DNA of 64,000 nt from Lachnospiraceae bacterium (GTDB lineage Bacteria > Bacillota > Clostridia > Lachnospirales > Lachnospiraceae): positions 1 to 64,000 of the forward strand of contig JAFWTY010000034.1 of the NCBI GenBank assembly GCA_017518735.1, given 5' to 3'. Below the pieces are notes generated by a model, which saw only the letters and a list, made by a program, of their open reading frames with translations, did no database searches and had not been told where the DNA came from. Positions 24,692 through 34,444 of the stretch are shown one piece after another (the first letter of the stretch is position 1; every line of letters begins with the position of its first letter). Position numbers and translations under genes: made by a program.

Positions 24692-25669
24692 CTAGGGCCT
24701 TAATTCAAACGGTGGCCGATGTGAAATCACAAGGTTACTGTATTTATCCCGGAATTCTTCCTCTTCTACTTCGGGAAACTCCAGCCTTACAGCGGACAAT
24801 AACTGTCCTTTACCGGTTGAATCACCGTATTTGGGATCGCCAACAATCGGATATCCAAGACTTGAAAGCATTACACGAATCTGATGGGACTTTCCGGTCT
24901 TTAGCTCAATCTCCAATAAAGTCTTATCGCCTTTTGAACGAAGCGGGTTGACGGATAAGGAAACCGGTACGGCATCTTTTTTTGAGGATGAGGGAATGTC
25001 GGATTCAATCTTATAATAGGTGGAAATGTTTTTCTCTTCGTCTTTTACAAGATAACCATCATAATCTCCGGATAATTTACAATTTCCTTTTACTATGCAT
25101 TGGTAATATTTTTTTACAAGCCGGTCTTTGATCATTTTGGAAGCAAAGCGACTTCCTCTCGGTGTAATTCCGCAGATAACGATTCCGGAAGTATTCCGGT
25201 CCAAACGGTTACATACCGAAGGATGGAAAACGTTCAGGGATTCTTCGTTAACCTTTCCGCTATCCAATAAATAGCCAATCATCCATTCGTTTAAACTGAA
25301 GGACTCTTTTTCTGCTTTCTGCGTTAGAATTCCGGCAGGTTTGTAAAGAAAAAGCAAATCATCATCTTCCTCGATGACCTCGATTCCTTTCAGCTTTTGA
25401 TAAGCCAAAGATGCTTCTTTGAGTAAGGAATTCGAAGAATTCTCTTCTTCTCCTGAAAAAAGCGCAATTGTGGAATCGGAAACATAGAGTTTGATCTCAT
25501 CACCGCTTTTCAAAATTTCTTTTCCGGTACATTTGGCCCCGTTTAACAACAGGTTTTTCTTACGGGCCATTTTATAAAAAAAGGAATCCGGAGCGGACTT
25601 CAGGCGTTTTTTCAGAAACTTATCCATTCTTCCGCCGGATTCTTCCGGTTTTACCTGCCAGGAAACCAT
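24692..25669 (-). CDS. RluA family pseudouridine synthase
   Basis: A 325-residue enzyme isomerising uridine in rRNA or tRNA. An S4-like N-terminal part (MDKFLKKRLKSAP, GAKCTGKEILKSGDEI) precedes the catalytic domain, with the nucleophile Asp in VCNRLDRNTSGIVICG and the later GKSHQIRVMLSSLGYPIVGD. Which site is modified cannot be told. Last of a group with a membrane protein, an RsuA-type synthase and an amidase, all separated by 10 bp or less. Confidence 0.92.
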   Translation of the reverse strand: MVSWQVKPEESGGRMDKFLKKRLKSAPDSFFYKMARKKNLLLNGAKCTGKEILKSGDEIKLYVSDSTIALFSGEEENSSNSLLKEASLAYQKLKGIEVIEEDDDLLFLYKPAGILTQKAEKESFSLNEWMIGYLLDSGKVNEESLNVFHPSVCNRLDRNTSGIVICGITPRGSRFASKMIKDRLVKKYYQCIVKGNCKLSGDYDGYLVKDEEKNISTYYKIESDIPSSSKKDAVPVSLSVNPLRSKGDKTLLEIELKTGKSHQIRVMLSSLGYPIVGDPKYGDSTGKGQLLSAVRLEFPEVEEEEFRDKYSNLVISHRPPFELRP

Positions 25670-25678
25670 AGTCTTCTC

Positions 25679-26263
25679 CTATAGTGACAATGAAGAAAGA
25701 AGCGCAAATCCTCTTCTTTCGGTATCGGTAATCGGATCTTCCGATTCGGAAAGAGCCTTTACACGGTCCAAAAACTTATCTTCTGCACTTGCTTCAAAAA
25801 CTTTTACGGTCAAATCGTTGATTTCGTTCTTTTTTAAATATTCTTTGATATGTTCTTCGCAGTCTTTTGCGATGCTTTTGGGATTGGCCAAAAGTCCGAC
25901 GAGGCAGTTTTTACCTGCGGCAGCGGCATACAGAGGATAATTTACGGAATAGGAAGTCATATAATAGTCATATCCGATCAGGGCGCCCTTTCCTTCATAA
26001 TCCTTCAAAACCGAATACAAACCTTCTTTGCAGGAAAACTTCTCCGCTCTTAAATACATGATGTAAGAAACGATGTATTTTGCGGCGGGAAGCATGCCGA
26101 GAACGGCAAAAACAGTAAAGAGGTTCTTGAAATTACCGGTAATGGAATAGCCGATAAAAAACAGACCCACAGGGAGAATTAACAAAACAAGGGTAATGAT
26201 TCCCTGATATACCGGTGCTTTTTTCAAATACTGATAGGTTCCTTTTTTCTTCTGAAAAAACAT
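25679..26263 (-). CDS. Membrane protein with two TM segments, unknown
   Basis: A 194-residue protein with a short basic N-terminus, two hydrophobic segments (about residues 19-40 and 48-70) and a soluble C-terminal domain of about 115 residues, probably cytoplasmic. I do not recognise the family. Its ATG directly abuts the stop of the RsuA-type gene and it ends 10 bp before the RluA-type gene, so it is cotranscribed with both pseudouridine synthases. Confidence 0.65.
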   Translation of the reverse strand: MFFQKKKGTYQYLKKAPVYQGIITLVLLILPVGLFFIGYSITGNFKNLFTVFAVLGMLPAAKYIVSYIMYLRAEKFSCKEGLYSVLKDYEGKGALIGYDYYMTSYSVNYPLYAAAAGKNCLVGLLANPKSIAKDCEEHIKEYLKKNEINDLTVKVFEASAEDKFLDRVKALSESEDPITDTERRGFALLSSLSL

Positions 26264-26992
26264 TTATACTTTCCTTTCCGGGCTCGATTTCAATAATTCG
26301 ATTTCCGATTCATTTAAGAATCTGCCTTCCTTTTCCTTTAAAGAAAGGGATTCAATCGAAAGATTTCCGAATGAAATACGATGTAAAGCAGTTACTTTAT
26401 TGCAGGTGGCTTTCATCATACGTTTGATCTGATGATATTTACCTTCGTGAATCGTAATGGAAATTACTTTGGAATTTGCTTGATTTAATTCGCATTTTGC
26501 AGGAAGCGAAACTTCTCCGTCTCCTAAATTCACACCATCCGATAATTTAACACAGTCTTCTTCGGTAATCTCCTTTTCGCAGGAGACGATATAAGTTTTA
26601 TCTACGTGGCGTCTCGGAGAAATCAAAAGATGAAGCAATTCTCCGTCATTTGTAAATAATAACAATCCGGTGGTGTCCTTATCCAGTCTTCCGATGGAGG
26701 AAAAACTCTCGCGGATATTCTCCGGAAGAAGTTCAAAAACGGGAATGCCGTCCTTTTCCTCTTTTGAACAGACGTAACCGGTCGGCTTATAAAGTGCATA
26801 AACACAAGAGTCAATCGCTTCGCTTTGTACCGGAGCGCCTTTATAAAACACGGAATCTTTAGAACCATCAATGTTCATTCCGGGGTCTTTGGCAACCTGA
26901 TTATTTACCGTAATGAGGCCTTTTTTGATCAGAGTCTTTACTTCGCTTCTGCTTCCGATGTGATTGTCGCATAAGAATTTATCAAGTCGCAT
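26264..26992 (-). CDS. RsuA/RluB family pseudouridine synthase
   Basis: A 242-residue pseudouridine synthase. The S4 RNA-binding domain is N-terminal (MRLDKFLCDN, LIKKGLITVN); the catalytic Asp is in GRLDKDTTGLLLFTND, and EGKYHQIKRMM is the C-terminal family motif. Target is probably 16S rRNA U516 or a 23S/tRNA site. Placed 3 bp after the amidase gene. Confidence 0.92.
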   Translation of the reverse strand: MRLDKFLCDNHIGSRSEVKTLIKKGLITVNNQVAKDPGMNIDGSKDSVFYKGAPVQSEAIDSCVYALYKPTGYVCSKEEKDGIPVFELLPENIRESFSSIGRLDKDTTGLLLFTNDGELLHLLISPRRHVDKTYIVSCEKEITEEDCVKLSDGVNLGDGEVSLPAKCELNQANSKVISITIHEGKYHQIKRMMKATCNKVTALHRISFGNLSIESLSLKEKEGRFLNESEIELLKSSPERKV

Positions 26993-26995
26993 AGG

Positions 26996-28291
26996 TTATT
27001 TTTTCTCTTTTCGGAAAAGCAAAAACAGGAAGAAGCAGGCAAAAAGACCAGCAACTGCGCCAAAAACAGCCACAACGGACTGAATTCCGTTTATCTTAGG
27101 CTCCTTATCGTAGATGCCCTTGAACTCCTCATCTTCGTCAGTGAATTCTGTTGTAAATTCCGGAATAGGAGTCAGATCCGGCTCTTCCTCCTGTTTCTTG
27201 GAAAAATCCGGGTCCATATCCACTTCGTCAAATACATTGACCATGTTGCTTAATATCATTAAATGAATATCATTTTCGATCCATACGATGTATTTGTTGG
27301 TTTCGGTATTCTGCGCCGTAATATGAAACTCCGCGGTTCCGCCGTTATTTAAGGGTACGGAATCACCGAATGTTTTGCCGTCATCTTTCGATAATCGGTA
27401 GCTGACAAGCGGATGATTCGAATCGGTTCCTTTGATTCCGAATGTGATTTCGCAGGAAGTATCGGAAACCTGTTTGGATTCTTTGATGTATAATTCGGCA
27501 GCTTCCGGATAAAATGATTTTTCCGTGATCAGCAGGGGCTGTTCGTATTCAATATCCGGTTCGTTTTCGAAGCTGTATTCTTCATAAGGAGATGAAAGTT
27601 TCAGTGCGCGAGCAATTGCAAAAGCGTCTCTTTGTCCGATGGTTTCGAGAATATCGTTGTTATTAAAATACGGGAGATACTCTTCTCTGTCCATATAAAG
27701 ATGCTCGATGATCATCGTGGGGATTTTGTTTTTGGACGCCTGTCTTAAGAGTCCGTAATAGTCTTTTCCGTCCTCATCGACTTCGGAGTAGATTCCTCCT
27801 CTGATAATACCAATCTCTTCCATTGCTTCCGTGACCGCTTCTGCCATCGGCATTACTTTTTTGCTTAATTTGCTGTCCGAGGGAACCATGATTTCACAAC
27901 CGGTACGGTTATGATCTTCCGATTCGTTTAAGTGGATGCTGATCAAATAATTGGCTTTCTTTGCGGCAGCATAGTCGACTCTTTTGCTGAAGGAGGAATC
28001 GATATCCTTCTTCCTTGTCATGTAGACTTCGACATCGTTAAACTTTTCCAGAGTGGCTTTTAAGGATCTTGCAATGACTAGATTTAAGTCTTTTTCCTCT
28101 AAACCAAAATACTCCGCACCTGTACTTGCGCCGCCATGACCGGCATCGATAACGATGATAATCGGTTTTCTTTTGGGCGCGGCGTTTGCTTTGATCGAAA
28201 AAATGCGTAAAAGAAAAGGAACAATCATCAAAAAGACCATTGTAAAACCAACTATTCTTTTTATTGTCCTTTTCCACTTAGCTTTTTTCAT
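26996..28291 (-). CDS. N-acetylmuramoyl-L-alanine amidase, membrane-anchored
   Basis: A 431-residue cell-wall hydrolase. N-terminal membrane/signal segment at about 10-32, Amidase_3 domain at about 44-220 with zinc ligands in DAGHGG, GLEEKDLNL and SIHLNES and the catalytic Glu in MIIEH. A beta-rich region of about 100 residues follows, then an acidic Glu/Pro-rich spacer and a C-terminal TM segment (about 405-425) with a basic tail. Two membrane anchors would hold it at the surface. Cleaves the stem peptide from MurNAc by family. First of the four-gene group ending in rluA-type. Confidence 0.88.
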   Translation of the reverse strand: MKKAKWKRTIKRIVGFTMVFLMIVPFLLRIFSIKANAAPKRKPIIIVIDAGHGGASTGAEYFGLEEKDLNLVIARSLKATLEKFNDVEVYMTRKKDIDSSFSKRVDYAAAKKANYLISIHLNESEDHNRTGCEIMVPSDSKLSKKVMPMAEAVTEAMEEIGIIRGGIYSEVDEDGKDYYGLLRQASKNKIPTMIIEHLYMDREEYLPYFNNNDILETIGQRDAFAIARALKLSSPYEEYSFENEPDIEYEQPLLITEKSFYPEAAELYIKESKQVSDTSCEITFGIKGTDSNHPLVSYRLSKDDGKTFGDSVPLNNGGTAEFHITAQNTETNKYIVWIENDIHLMILSNMVNVFDEVDMDPDFSKKQEEEPDLTPIPEFTTEFTDEDEEFKGIYDKEPKINGIQSVVAVFGAVAGLFACFFLFLLFRKEKK

Positions 28292-28302
28292 CTTCTGTTC
28301 TT

Positions 28303-28337
28303 TTTCAAAAAAAACTGGTTTCTTTCGAAACCAGTTT
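28303..28337 (-). terminator. Terminator downstream of coiled-coil gene
   Basis: A perfect 11-bp stem (28312-28322 with 28327-28337, AAACTGGTTTC type, loop of 4) followed by eight T on minus; it separates the rsmD-coaD unit from the amidase group. Confidence 0.88.
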
Positions 28338-28370
28338 CAATTTTGATTTAATGTTTCGTTCCCGTAATTC

Positions 28371-28973
28371 TTAGATCAGGTCAAGGTTTAATTCGCTGCC
28401 TGCATCGGTGGGAATTACCTGTGTTTCTTCAACACGCTGAGGATATAACTCTGCACGATTGCTCTTTAATACGTTGTAATATCCTTCGAGTGCGGTCTGC
28501 TGTTCGGTATATTTCTTTTCGTTGGTTTCCATGCAATTTGCAAGTACTCTTTCAACATTTGCCATCATTTCGTCGGTATATGCAATTGCGCCTTCCTTGA
28601 TCTGATTAGCTTCTTCGGTAGCGTTATCAAGGATTTCCTGAGCCTGCTGGGTTGCAAGACGGATTACTTCATCGGACTGTGCGTAAGCAGCCTGAACGAT
28701 TTCGTGCTCGCTGACCATCTGATTGGTTCTTGCTGCAGCGTCATCAATAAGTGCCTGAGCTTTCTTCTTGGCATCATTGATAATGGCTTCTTTATTGGAT
28801 ACAATTTTACGAAGAGCTTTGATTTCTTCAGGAGCATTTACTTTTAATTCTTCGATGAGCTCCAAGATTTCTTCTTTGTCAATTGTAATCTTGTTGGGAT
28901 TGAATACATTCCCTTTGCAACCTTCGATGTAATCTTCAATGTCTCTGATGGTATCTTCGATTTTGCTCTGCAT
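28371..28973 (-). CDS. Coiled-coil protein, DivIVA/ATPase-subunit-like
   Basis: A 200-residue, almost wholly helical acidic protein. Residues about 35-160 are predicted coiled coil with Ala-rich heptads (AKKKAQALIDDAA, RLATQQAQEILDNATEEANQIKEGA), similar to DivIVA-type and V-ATPase subunit H-like annotations. No TM or enzymatic motif. It follows coaD by 53 bp and is the last gene of the rsmD-coaD unit, an arrangement familiar from Lachnospiraceae. A role in cell division or wall-associated scaffolding is inference only. Confidence 0.7.
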   Translation of the reverse strand: MQSKIEDTIRDIEDYIEGCKGNVFNPNKITIDKEEILELIEELKVNAPEEIKALRKIVSNKEAIINDAKKKAQALIDDAAARTNQMVSEHEIVQAAYAQSDEVIRLATQQAQEILDNATEEANQIKEGAIAYTDEMMANVERVLANCMETNEKKYTEQQTALEGYYNVLKSNRAELYPQRVEETQVIPTDAGSELNLDLI

Positions 28974-29026
28974 TTTGATTCTCCTTTTACTTTAAATCAT
29001 AATTCATATATTTTGTGATTTATAAT

Positions 29027-29515
29027 TTAATCTTCAAAGCCGTATTTGCGGTACAATCTCGTAGCCACATATTTCGGAACCAGTTTGGAAATGTCTCCGT
29101 GGAACGAAGCAATCTCTCTTACCGTACTGGATGACAAAAATGAATATGCGAGGTCTGTTGTTAAGAATACCGTTTCCAGATCTCCTTTGGAAATCGTGAA
29201 GTTTGTCTGTGAAAAATGAAGTTCATAATCGAAATCCGTCATAGCTCTTAAACCACGGATTGCAATATGACAATCCTTTTCCCTTGCGTAATCTACAAGC
29301 AATCCGGAAAAGGAATCAATCTCCACATTCGGTAAATGCGCAGTAACCTCACGTAACATTGTAACACGTTCTTCCACAGTAAACAAGGGAGATTTTGCGG
29401 GATTATTAAGGACAGACACGATAATATGGTCAAAAATCCTGCTTGCGCGCGTAATAATGTCGATATGTCCGTAAGTTACAGGGTCAAAACTGCCGGGATA
29501 AATTGCGGTGCTCAT
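29027..29515 (-). CDS. coaD: Phosphopantetheine adenylyltransferase
   Basis: A 162-residue CoaD, adenylating 4'-phosphopantetheine in coenzyme A synthesis. Motifs: [16 protein letters not shown] with the TxGH nucleotidyltransferase signature, [22 protein letters not shown], and [16 protein letters not shown]. Full family length. Follows rsmD by 19 bp, the standard Firmicutes pairing. Confidence 0.96.
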   Translation of the reverse strand: MSTAIYPGSFDPVTYGHIDIITRASRIFDHIIVSVLNNPAKSPLFTVEERVTMLREVTAHLPNVEIDSFSGLLVDYAREKDCHIAIRGLRAMTDFDYELHFSQTNFTISKGDLETVFLTTDLAYSFLSSSTVREIASFHGDISKLVPKYVATRLYRKYGFED

Positions 29516-29534
29516 GCGGATTTCCTCCTTGTTA

Positions 29535-30101
29535 TTATGGGATTAATTCGTTGCTTGCTCTCTCGATAAATACATGTGAACAAGACTTATAATCTTTCAC
29601 TTTATATATGTTTAGTCCTAAATCTTCAAGATAATCAAACTTGGTTCCACTCTCGCACTCTACCACGATAATCCCCTCTTCGCTTAAGAGATTGTTGCTT
29701 ACAATGAGCGGAATAATATGCACTTCTGCATGTTCCGCAAAAGGCGGATCCATGAAAACAATATCGGCTTTTTCGGGGAGTCCGTTTAAAAGAAAGGTCT
29801 TTGCGTCTCCTTTTTTGAGAACTGCTTTGTCGGAAAGTCTGGTTTTGTTCAGGTTTTCCTTGATGCAGTTAACGGCTTCCGTATTGTTTTCGATAAAGTA
29901 AGCACGTTTTGCACCACGACTTAACGCTTCTATGCCGATGGCGCCGCTTCCGCTGTATAAATCCACAAAAACAGAATCATACAGGCGTTCCGATAAACAA
30001 TTAAACAATGTCTCTTTATGTTTGTCAATGGTAGGCCTGGTGTGATCTCCCTTGGGTGCTTTTAAGGGAATGCTTCGTGCAATGCCGGCTATTACTCTCA
30101 T
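29535..30101 (-). CDS. rsmD: 16S rRNA (guanine966-N2)-methyltransferase RsmD
   Basis: A 188-residue SAM-dependent methyltransferase acting on 16S rRNA G966. Signatures: N-terminal [37 protein letters not shown] (SAM site) and catalytic MDPPF. Its start overlaps the parC-type stop by 4 bp (ATGA), so the topoisomerase genes, rsmD, coaD and the coiled-coil gene probably form one unit. Confidence 0.95.
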   Translation of the reverse strand: MRVIAGIARSIPLKAPKGDHTRPTIDKHKETLFNCLSERLYDSVFVDLYSGSGAIGIEALSRGAKRAYFIENNTEAVNCIKENLNKTRLSDKAVLKKGDAKTFLLNGLPEKADIVFMDPPFAEHAEVHIIPLIVSNNLLSEEGIIVVECESGTKFDYLEDLGLNIYKVKDYKSCSHVFIERASNELIP

Positions 30102-32335
30102 AATCTTAACTTGGTTCCTTTTCCGTCTCTTCCGGTCAGTTTGATCTTGCTGAATTCAATCTGTTTGTCACGATAGGTAAAGAAGTTTTCTCCGGATACC
30201 GTTTCATAGAATACCGCATCGATATTTGCTCCGGGATTTAATTTCATACCGCGAACGCCGACTGCTGTTTTCTTAAGTTCCGACAGGTCATCAACCGCAA
30301 AACGAATGAAATAACCATCTGTCGTAACAAGTACAATATTCTTGGTTTCTTTTAAGACTTCGATATTTGCAACAAGGTCTTCTTCGTTTAACTTCGTGGA
30401 TGCAATCTGACGACGGCTTACATCGAATTCTCCTCCGCTTACAATCTTGCACATTGCATTCTTCGTTACAAAAACGAAACGATACAGATTTAACTCGGAC
30501 TGCGAGGTTAAATAGAGAATCTGTTCGTTTTTGGAAGAATAGGTCGAGATATTGTCGACGGGAATACCCTTGTCTTTCATCTTACCCATCGGAATATCGG
30601 AAACCTTGATGGTATGAAGCTGTCCGTCATCGGTGAATAAGCAGATTTTACCGGTATTCTTGCAAAGAACAATGAATTTGTTCTCTTCCTTTGCGGTTTC
30701 TTCATTTTTCTGATAGGTATTTTCATCTACGCATTTTACGTATCCGAAACGATCCATCAAAACATATACATCCGCTTCTTCGATCTTATTCTCTTCGTAA
30801 ACGGCCTCTTCCGCATTATCGATTACAGTGCGGCGCTTTCGGCCGAATTCTTTTTTGAACTGTTCCAGGTCATTTAAAATTACCTGTGTCATGGAATCAT
30901 GACGCTCCAGAATATCTTCGTAGCGGAAAATGTTGGCCATGGTTTCGTCATGTTCTTTGATGAGGGCATCCAGTTCCAGACCGATCAATTTATAGAGGCG
31001 CATTTCCAGGATTGCATTGGCCTGTTTCTCAGTGAAACGAAGCATGGCAGCCATAATCTCGGATTCTTTGGATTTAAAATGAATACCGGTGGTATCGCCT
31101 TCCACAAGGCACTTCTTTGCCATCGGACGGTCTTTGGAACCTCTCAGAATCTCGATGATCAGATCGATGACGTTGCAGGCACGGATCAAACCTTCTTGGA
31201 TTTCCTTGCGGTCGTTCTCTTTCTGTAAAAGATTCGTATATTTTCTGCGGTTTAATTCATAATAGAATGCGGAACAATGCTTTAATACGTCTTTAAGACC
31301 CAGGGTTTCGGGACGACCGTCTGCAATGGCGAGCATGTTTACACCAAAGGTGTCTTCCAGACGGGTCTTTTTATAAAGCATATTGATGAAATTCTGCGGA
31401 TCGGCATCTTTTTTGAGTTCGATGACAATACGAATACCTTCTTTGGAGGACTGGTTGGAAATATCCACGATATCCGTACATTTTTTGCTTTCGTAAAGGT
31501 CCGCAACATCGGATAAAAACTTCGAAATGTTCGCTCCGATCATCGGGTAAGGAATTTCGGTGATCACAACGTTGGTTTTGCCGTTTTTGCTCTTTTCGAT
31601 TTCGACTTTTCCGCGGACTTTAATTTTTCCGACACCGGTTTCGTAGATTTCAAGCAGATCGTCTTTGTTAATGACAATACCGCCTGTAGGAAAATCCGGT
31701 CCTTTTACATAGCGCATCAGCTGCTTTGTGGTGATTTCCGGGTTTTCAATATAGGCTTTTGTTGCATCGATTACTTCGGTGATGTTGTGAGGCGGAATGG
31801 AGGTTACCATACCGACCGCAATACCTTCGGAACCATTGATCAAAAGGTTCGGAATTCTGCAGGGAAGTACGCCGGGCTCTTTTTCCGTTTCATCAAAATT
31901 CGGAACGAAATCGATGACATCCTTATCCAGATCGGCGAGAAGTGCATCCTGCGTTACCTTCTGAAGTCTGGCTTCCGTATAACGCATTGCTGCGGCACAA
32001 TCTCCTTCGATGTTACCGAAGTTACCGTGGCCGTCGACCAGGGCCATTCCTTTTTTGAAATCCTGTGCCATAACGACGAGTGCATCATAGATGGAAGAAT
32101 CACCGTGCGGATGATATTTACCCATGGTATCTCCTACGATACGTGCACTCTTACGATAAGGCTTGTTATAAGAGATTCCGAGTTCGTGCATATCATAGAG
32201 GGTTCTTCTTTGTACGGGCTTTAAGCCGTCTCTTACATCTGGCAGTGCACGGGCGATAATAACACTCATTGCATAGTCGATGTAGGACTTTTGCATTACT
32301 TCGGAATATTCTGTTTTAATAATGTTTTCCGGCAT
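30098..32335 (-). CDS. parC: DNA topoisomerase IV subunit A
   Basis: A 745-residue type IIA topoisomerase breakage-reunion subunit. N-terminal ARALPDVRDGLKPVQRRTLYDM, catalytic Tyr in AAMRYTEARL, then a beta-pinwheel C-terminal domain. I see no GyrA-box (QRRGGKG-like) in the C-terminal domain and the length is short for GyrA, so ParC is preferred over GyrA. The partner B subunit is 45 bp upstream. It acts with ParE in ATP-dependent decatenation. Confidence 0.83.
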   Translation of the reverse strand: MPENIIKTEYSEVMQKSYIDYAMSVIIARALPDVRDGLKPVQRRTLYDMHELGISYNKPYRKSARIVGDTMGKYHPHGDSSIYDALVVMAQDFKKGMALVDGHGNFGNIEGDCAAAMRYTEARLQKVTQDALLADLDKDVIDFVPNFDETEKEPGVLPCRIPNLLINGSEGIAVGMVTSIPPHNITEVIDATKAYIENPEITTKQLMRYVKGPDFPTGGIVINKDDLLEIYETGVGKIKVRGKVEIEKSKNGKTNVVITEIPYPMIGANISKFLSDVADLYESKKCTDIVDISNQSSKEGIRIVIELKKDADPQNFINMLYKKTRLEDTFGVNMLAIADGRPETLGLKDVLKHCSAFYYELNRRKYTNLLQKENDRKEIQEGLIRACNVIDLIIEILRGSKDRPMAKKCLVEGDTTGIHFKSKESEIMAAMLRFTEKQANAILEMRLYKLIGLELDALIKEHDETMANIFRYEDILERHDSMTQVILNDLEQFKKEFGRKRRTVIDNAEEAVYEENKIEEADVYVLMDRFGYVKCVDENTYQKNEETAKEENKFIVLCKNTGKICLFTDDGQLHTIKVSDIPMGKMKDKGIPVDNISTYSSKNEQILYLTSQSELNLYRFVFVTKNAMCKIVSGGEFDVSRRQIASTKLNEEDLVANIEVLKETKNIVLVTTDGYFIRFAVDDLSELKKTAVGVRGMKLNPGANIDAVFYETVSGENFFTYRDKQIEFSKIKLTGRDGKGTKLRL

Positions 32336-32380
32336 TTTCCTGCTCCAATAACTGATAATCTATGTTTGTTTCTGATTGAT

Positions 32381-34312
32381 TTATACGTCTAATAATGCAT
32401 CCTGTGCATGGGAATAGATGAATTCCTTACGAGGAGGAACTTCGCTTCCCATGAGGAGTTCGGTGATCTTGCTGGCATGAGATGCATCTTCGATTTCCAC
32501 CAGCTTTAAGTTCCTTCGTTCGGGATCCAGAGTGGTTTCCCAAAGCTGTTCGGGATCCATTTCGCCCAGACCCTTGTAACGCTGCAGAGTAAAAGGTCCT
32601 TTGTGATTTTTGCGGTATTTGGCAAGCTCGTAATCATCGTAGAGATACTCTTCTTCTCCCTTGGAAGGAATTGCCTTGTAAAGAGGCGGCATTGCAATAT
32701 ATACATGACCTTCCTGGATGAGCTCGGGCATGAAACGATAGAACAAAGTCAGCAAAAGTGTACTGATATGAGCACCGTCGACGTCGGCATCGGCCATAAT
32801 GATAATCTTGTTGTAACGAAGTTTGGAAATATCGAAATCGTTTCCGTATCCTTCGGAAAAACCGCATCCGAAGGCGTTGATCATGGTCTTGATCTCGGCA
32901 TTTGCAAGAATTTTATCGATACTTGCTTTTTCTACGTTTAAAATCTTTCCGCGAATCGGTAAAATAGCCTGATATTTACGGTTCCTTGCCGTCTTGGCAC
33001 TGCCACCTGCGGAATCACCTTCGACGATGAAGATTTCACATTTTTCGGCTTCTCTTGATTCGCAGTTTGCAAGTTTTCCGTTGGAATCAAAGGAAAACTT
33101 CTGCTTTGTGAGCATGTTGGTCTTGGCACGCTCTTCGGCCTTACGGATCTTTGCTGCTTTTTCCGCACAGGAAATCACAGCCTTCAAATTTTCAAGATTA
33201 CGGTCAAAATACAAAACAAGTTCATCGCCGGTTACCTTGGAAACGGCTTTTGCGGCATCCTGGTTATCGAGTTTGGTTTTGGTCTGACCTTCGAAACGAG
33301 GAGCGGGATGCTTAATGGATACGACAGCTACCATACCGGAACGTACTTCGGGACCGGTAAAGTTTACGTCCTTATCCTTCAGGATTTTCAACTCTTTAGC
33401 ATAGTTATTGATAATCGTTGTAAAGGTGGATTTAAAACCTGTAATATGGGTTCCGCCCTCTGCGTTGTAAATGTTGTTACAGAATCCGAGAACGTCCTCG
33501 TGGAACTCGTTGATGTACTGGAACGCACATTCCACGATAATGTCATCGCAACTTCCCTTGAAATAAACAACTTCATGAAGGGTATCACGTCCCTTATTGA
33601 TATCCTCTACAAATCCGACCAGACCATTCGGCTCATGGAATTCAATCTTTTCCGCAGGCTCTACTCTCTTATCTTCAAAAAGAATAGTAAGTTCGGGATT
33701 CAAATAAGCGGTTTCGTGTAATCTTAATTTAATATCTTCGGACTTAAAATAGGTCTTTTCAAAAATGGTATCGTCCGGAATAAACGTGATGGACGTACCG
33801 GTTTTATTTGTTCTTCCGACTACAGGAAGTAGTCCGTTTACGAGTTCCGTGGTCGGTTTTCCGCATTCATAGGTATCTTCGTAAATATAGCCGTCACGTT
33901 TGATCTGCACTTTCATATATTTGGAAAGTGCGTTTACAACGGAGGAACCTACACCGTGAAGACCACCGGAGTTTTTGTAGATGGTGTTGTCAAATTTACC
34001 GCCGGCGTGAAGGGTCGTTAATACGATACGTTCCGCGGATACGCCTTTTTCATGCATATCAACGGGAATACCTCTTCCGTTATCGGTTATGGTTGCAGAT
34101 CCGTCTTTGTCCAAAACAACGGAGATTTTACTGCAAAATCCGGCCATATGCTCATCTACGGAGTTGTCCATGATCTCGTAAATCAAATGATTCAATCCCT
34201 TTGTGGAAAGGGAACCGATGTACATACCGGGACGTTCCCTGACGGGCTCCAGTCCTTCTAAGACGGTGATGGCCGAGGAATTATATTCTTCTGTACTGTT
34301 GTTTTTTGCCAT
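32381..34312 (-). CDS. parE: DNA topoisomerase IV subunit B
   Basis: A 643-residue GHKL ATPase and TOPRIM protein. ATP-site motifs: YEIMDNSVDEHMAG, DNGRGIPVD, GGLHGVGSSVVNALS; TOPRIM: EGDSAGGSAK and MADADVDGAHI; C-terminal ERFKGLGEM-type RYKGLGEMDPEQLW. Assigned ParE rather than GyrB from its adjacency to the ParC-type gene and distance from any dnaA/recF context; a GyrB identity is not fully excluded. Upstream spacer has an inverted repeat containing a TATAAT. Confidence 0.83.
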   Translation of the reverse strand: MAKNNSTEEYNSSAITVLEGLEPVRERPGMYIGSLSTKGLNHLIYEIMDNSVDEHMAGFCSKISVVLDKDGSATITDNGRGIPVDMHEKGVSAERIVLTTLHAGGKFDNTIYKNSGGLHGVGSSVVNALSKYMKVQIKRDGYIYEDTYECGKPTTELVNGLLPVVGRTNKTGTSITFIPDDTIFEKTYFKSEDIKLRLHETAYLNPELTILFEDKRVEPAEKIEFHEPNGLVGFVEDINKGRDTLHEVVYFKGSCDDIIVECAFQYINEFHEDVLGFCNNIYNAEGGTHITGFKSTFTTIINNYAKELKILKDKDVNFTGPEVRSGMVAVVSIKHPAPRFEGQTKTKLDNQDAAKAVSKVTGDELVLYFDRNLENLKAVISCAEKAAKIRKAEERAKTNMLTKQKFSFDSNGKLANCESREAEKCEIFIVEGDSAGGSAKTARNRKYQAILPIRGKILNVEKASIDKILANAEIKTMINAFGCGFSEGYGNDFDISKLRYNKIIIMADADVDGAHISTLLLTLFYRFMPELIQEGHVYIAMPPLYKAIPSKGEEEYLYDDYELAKYRKNHKGPFTLQRYKGLGEMDPEQLWETTLDPERRNLKLVEIEDASHASKITELLMGSEVPPRKEFIYSHAQDALLDV

Positions 34313-34372
34313 TGCAAAACCTTTCTATGAAACATTCGTGAAACAATTTTTGCTGTTTGTGTTCATACAAAA

Positions 34373-34412
34373 AACACAAACACTAGTTTATTATACTACA
34401 AGTGTTTGTGTT
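34373..34412 (-). terminator. Inverted repeat: recG terminator overlapping a -10 element
   Basis: A perfect 12-bp inverted repeat (34373-34384 with 34401-34412, AACACAAACACT type). On minus the second arm runs into a T tract, fitting a recG terminator, while the 16-bp loop holds TATAAT (34390-34395) suited to a parE promoter. Whether it is terminator, operator or both is unclear. Confidence 0.55.
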
Positions 34413-34444
34413 TGAAAAGTCAAAGAAATACTTTATATTGTGTA

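Noticed and set aside
28371..28973. V-type ATPase subunit
   Set aside because: Similarity is only the Ala-rich coiled coil; there is no other ATPase gene nearby and no conserved subunit motif.
30098..34312. DNA gyrase (gyrA/gyrB) assignment
   Set aside because: No GyrA-box in the C-terminal domain, a short A subunit, and no dnaA/recF neighbourhood; topoisomerase IV fits better, though not with certainty.
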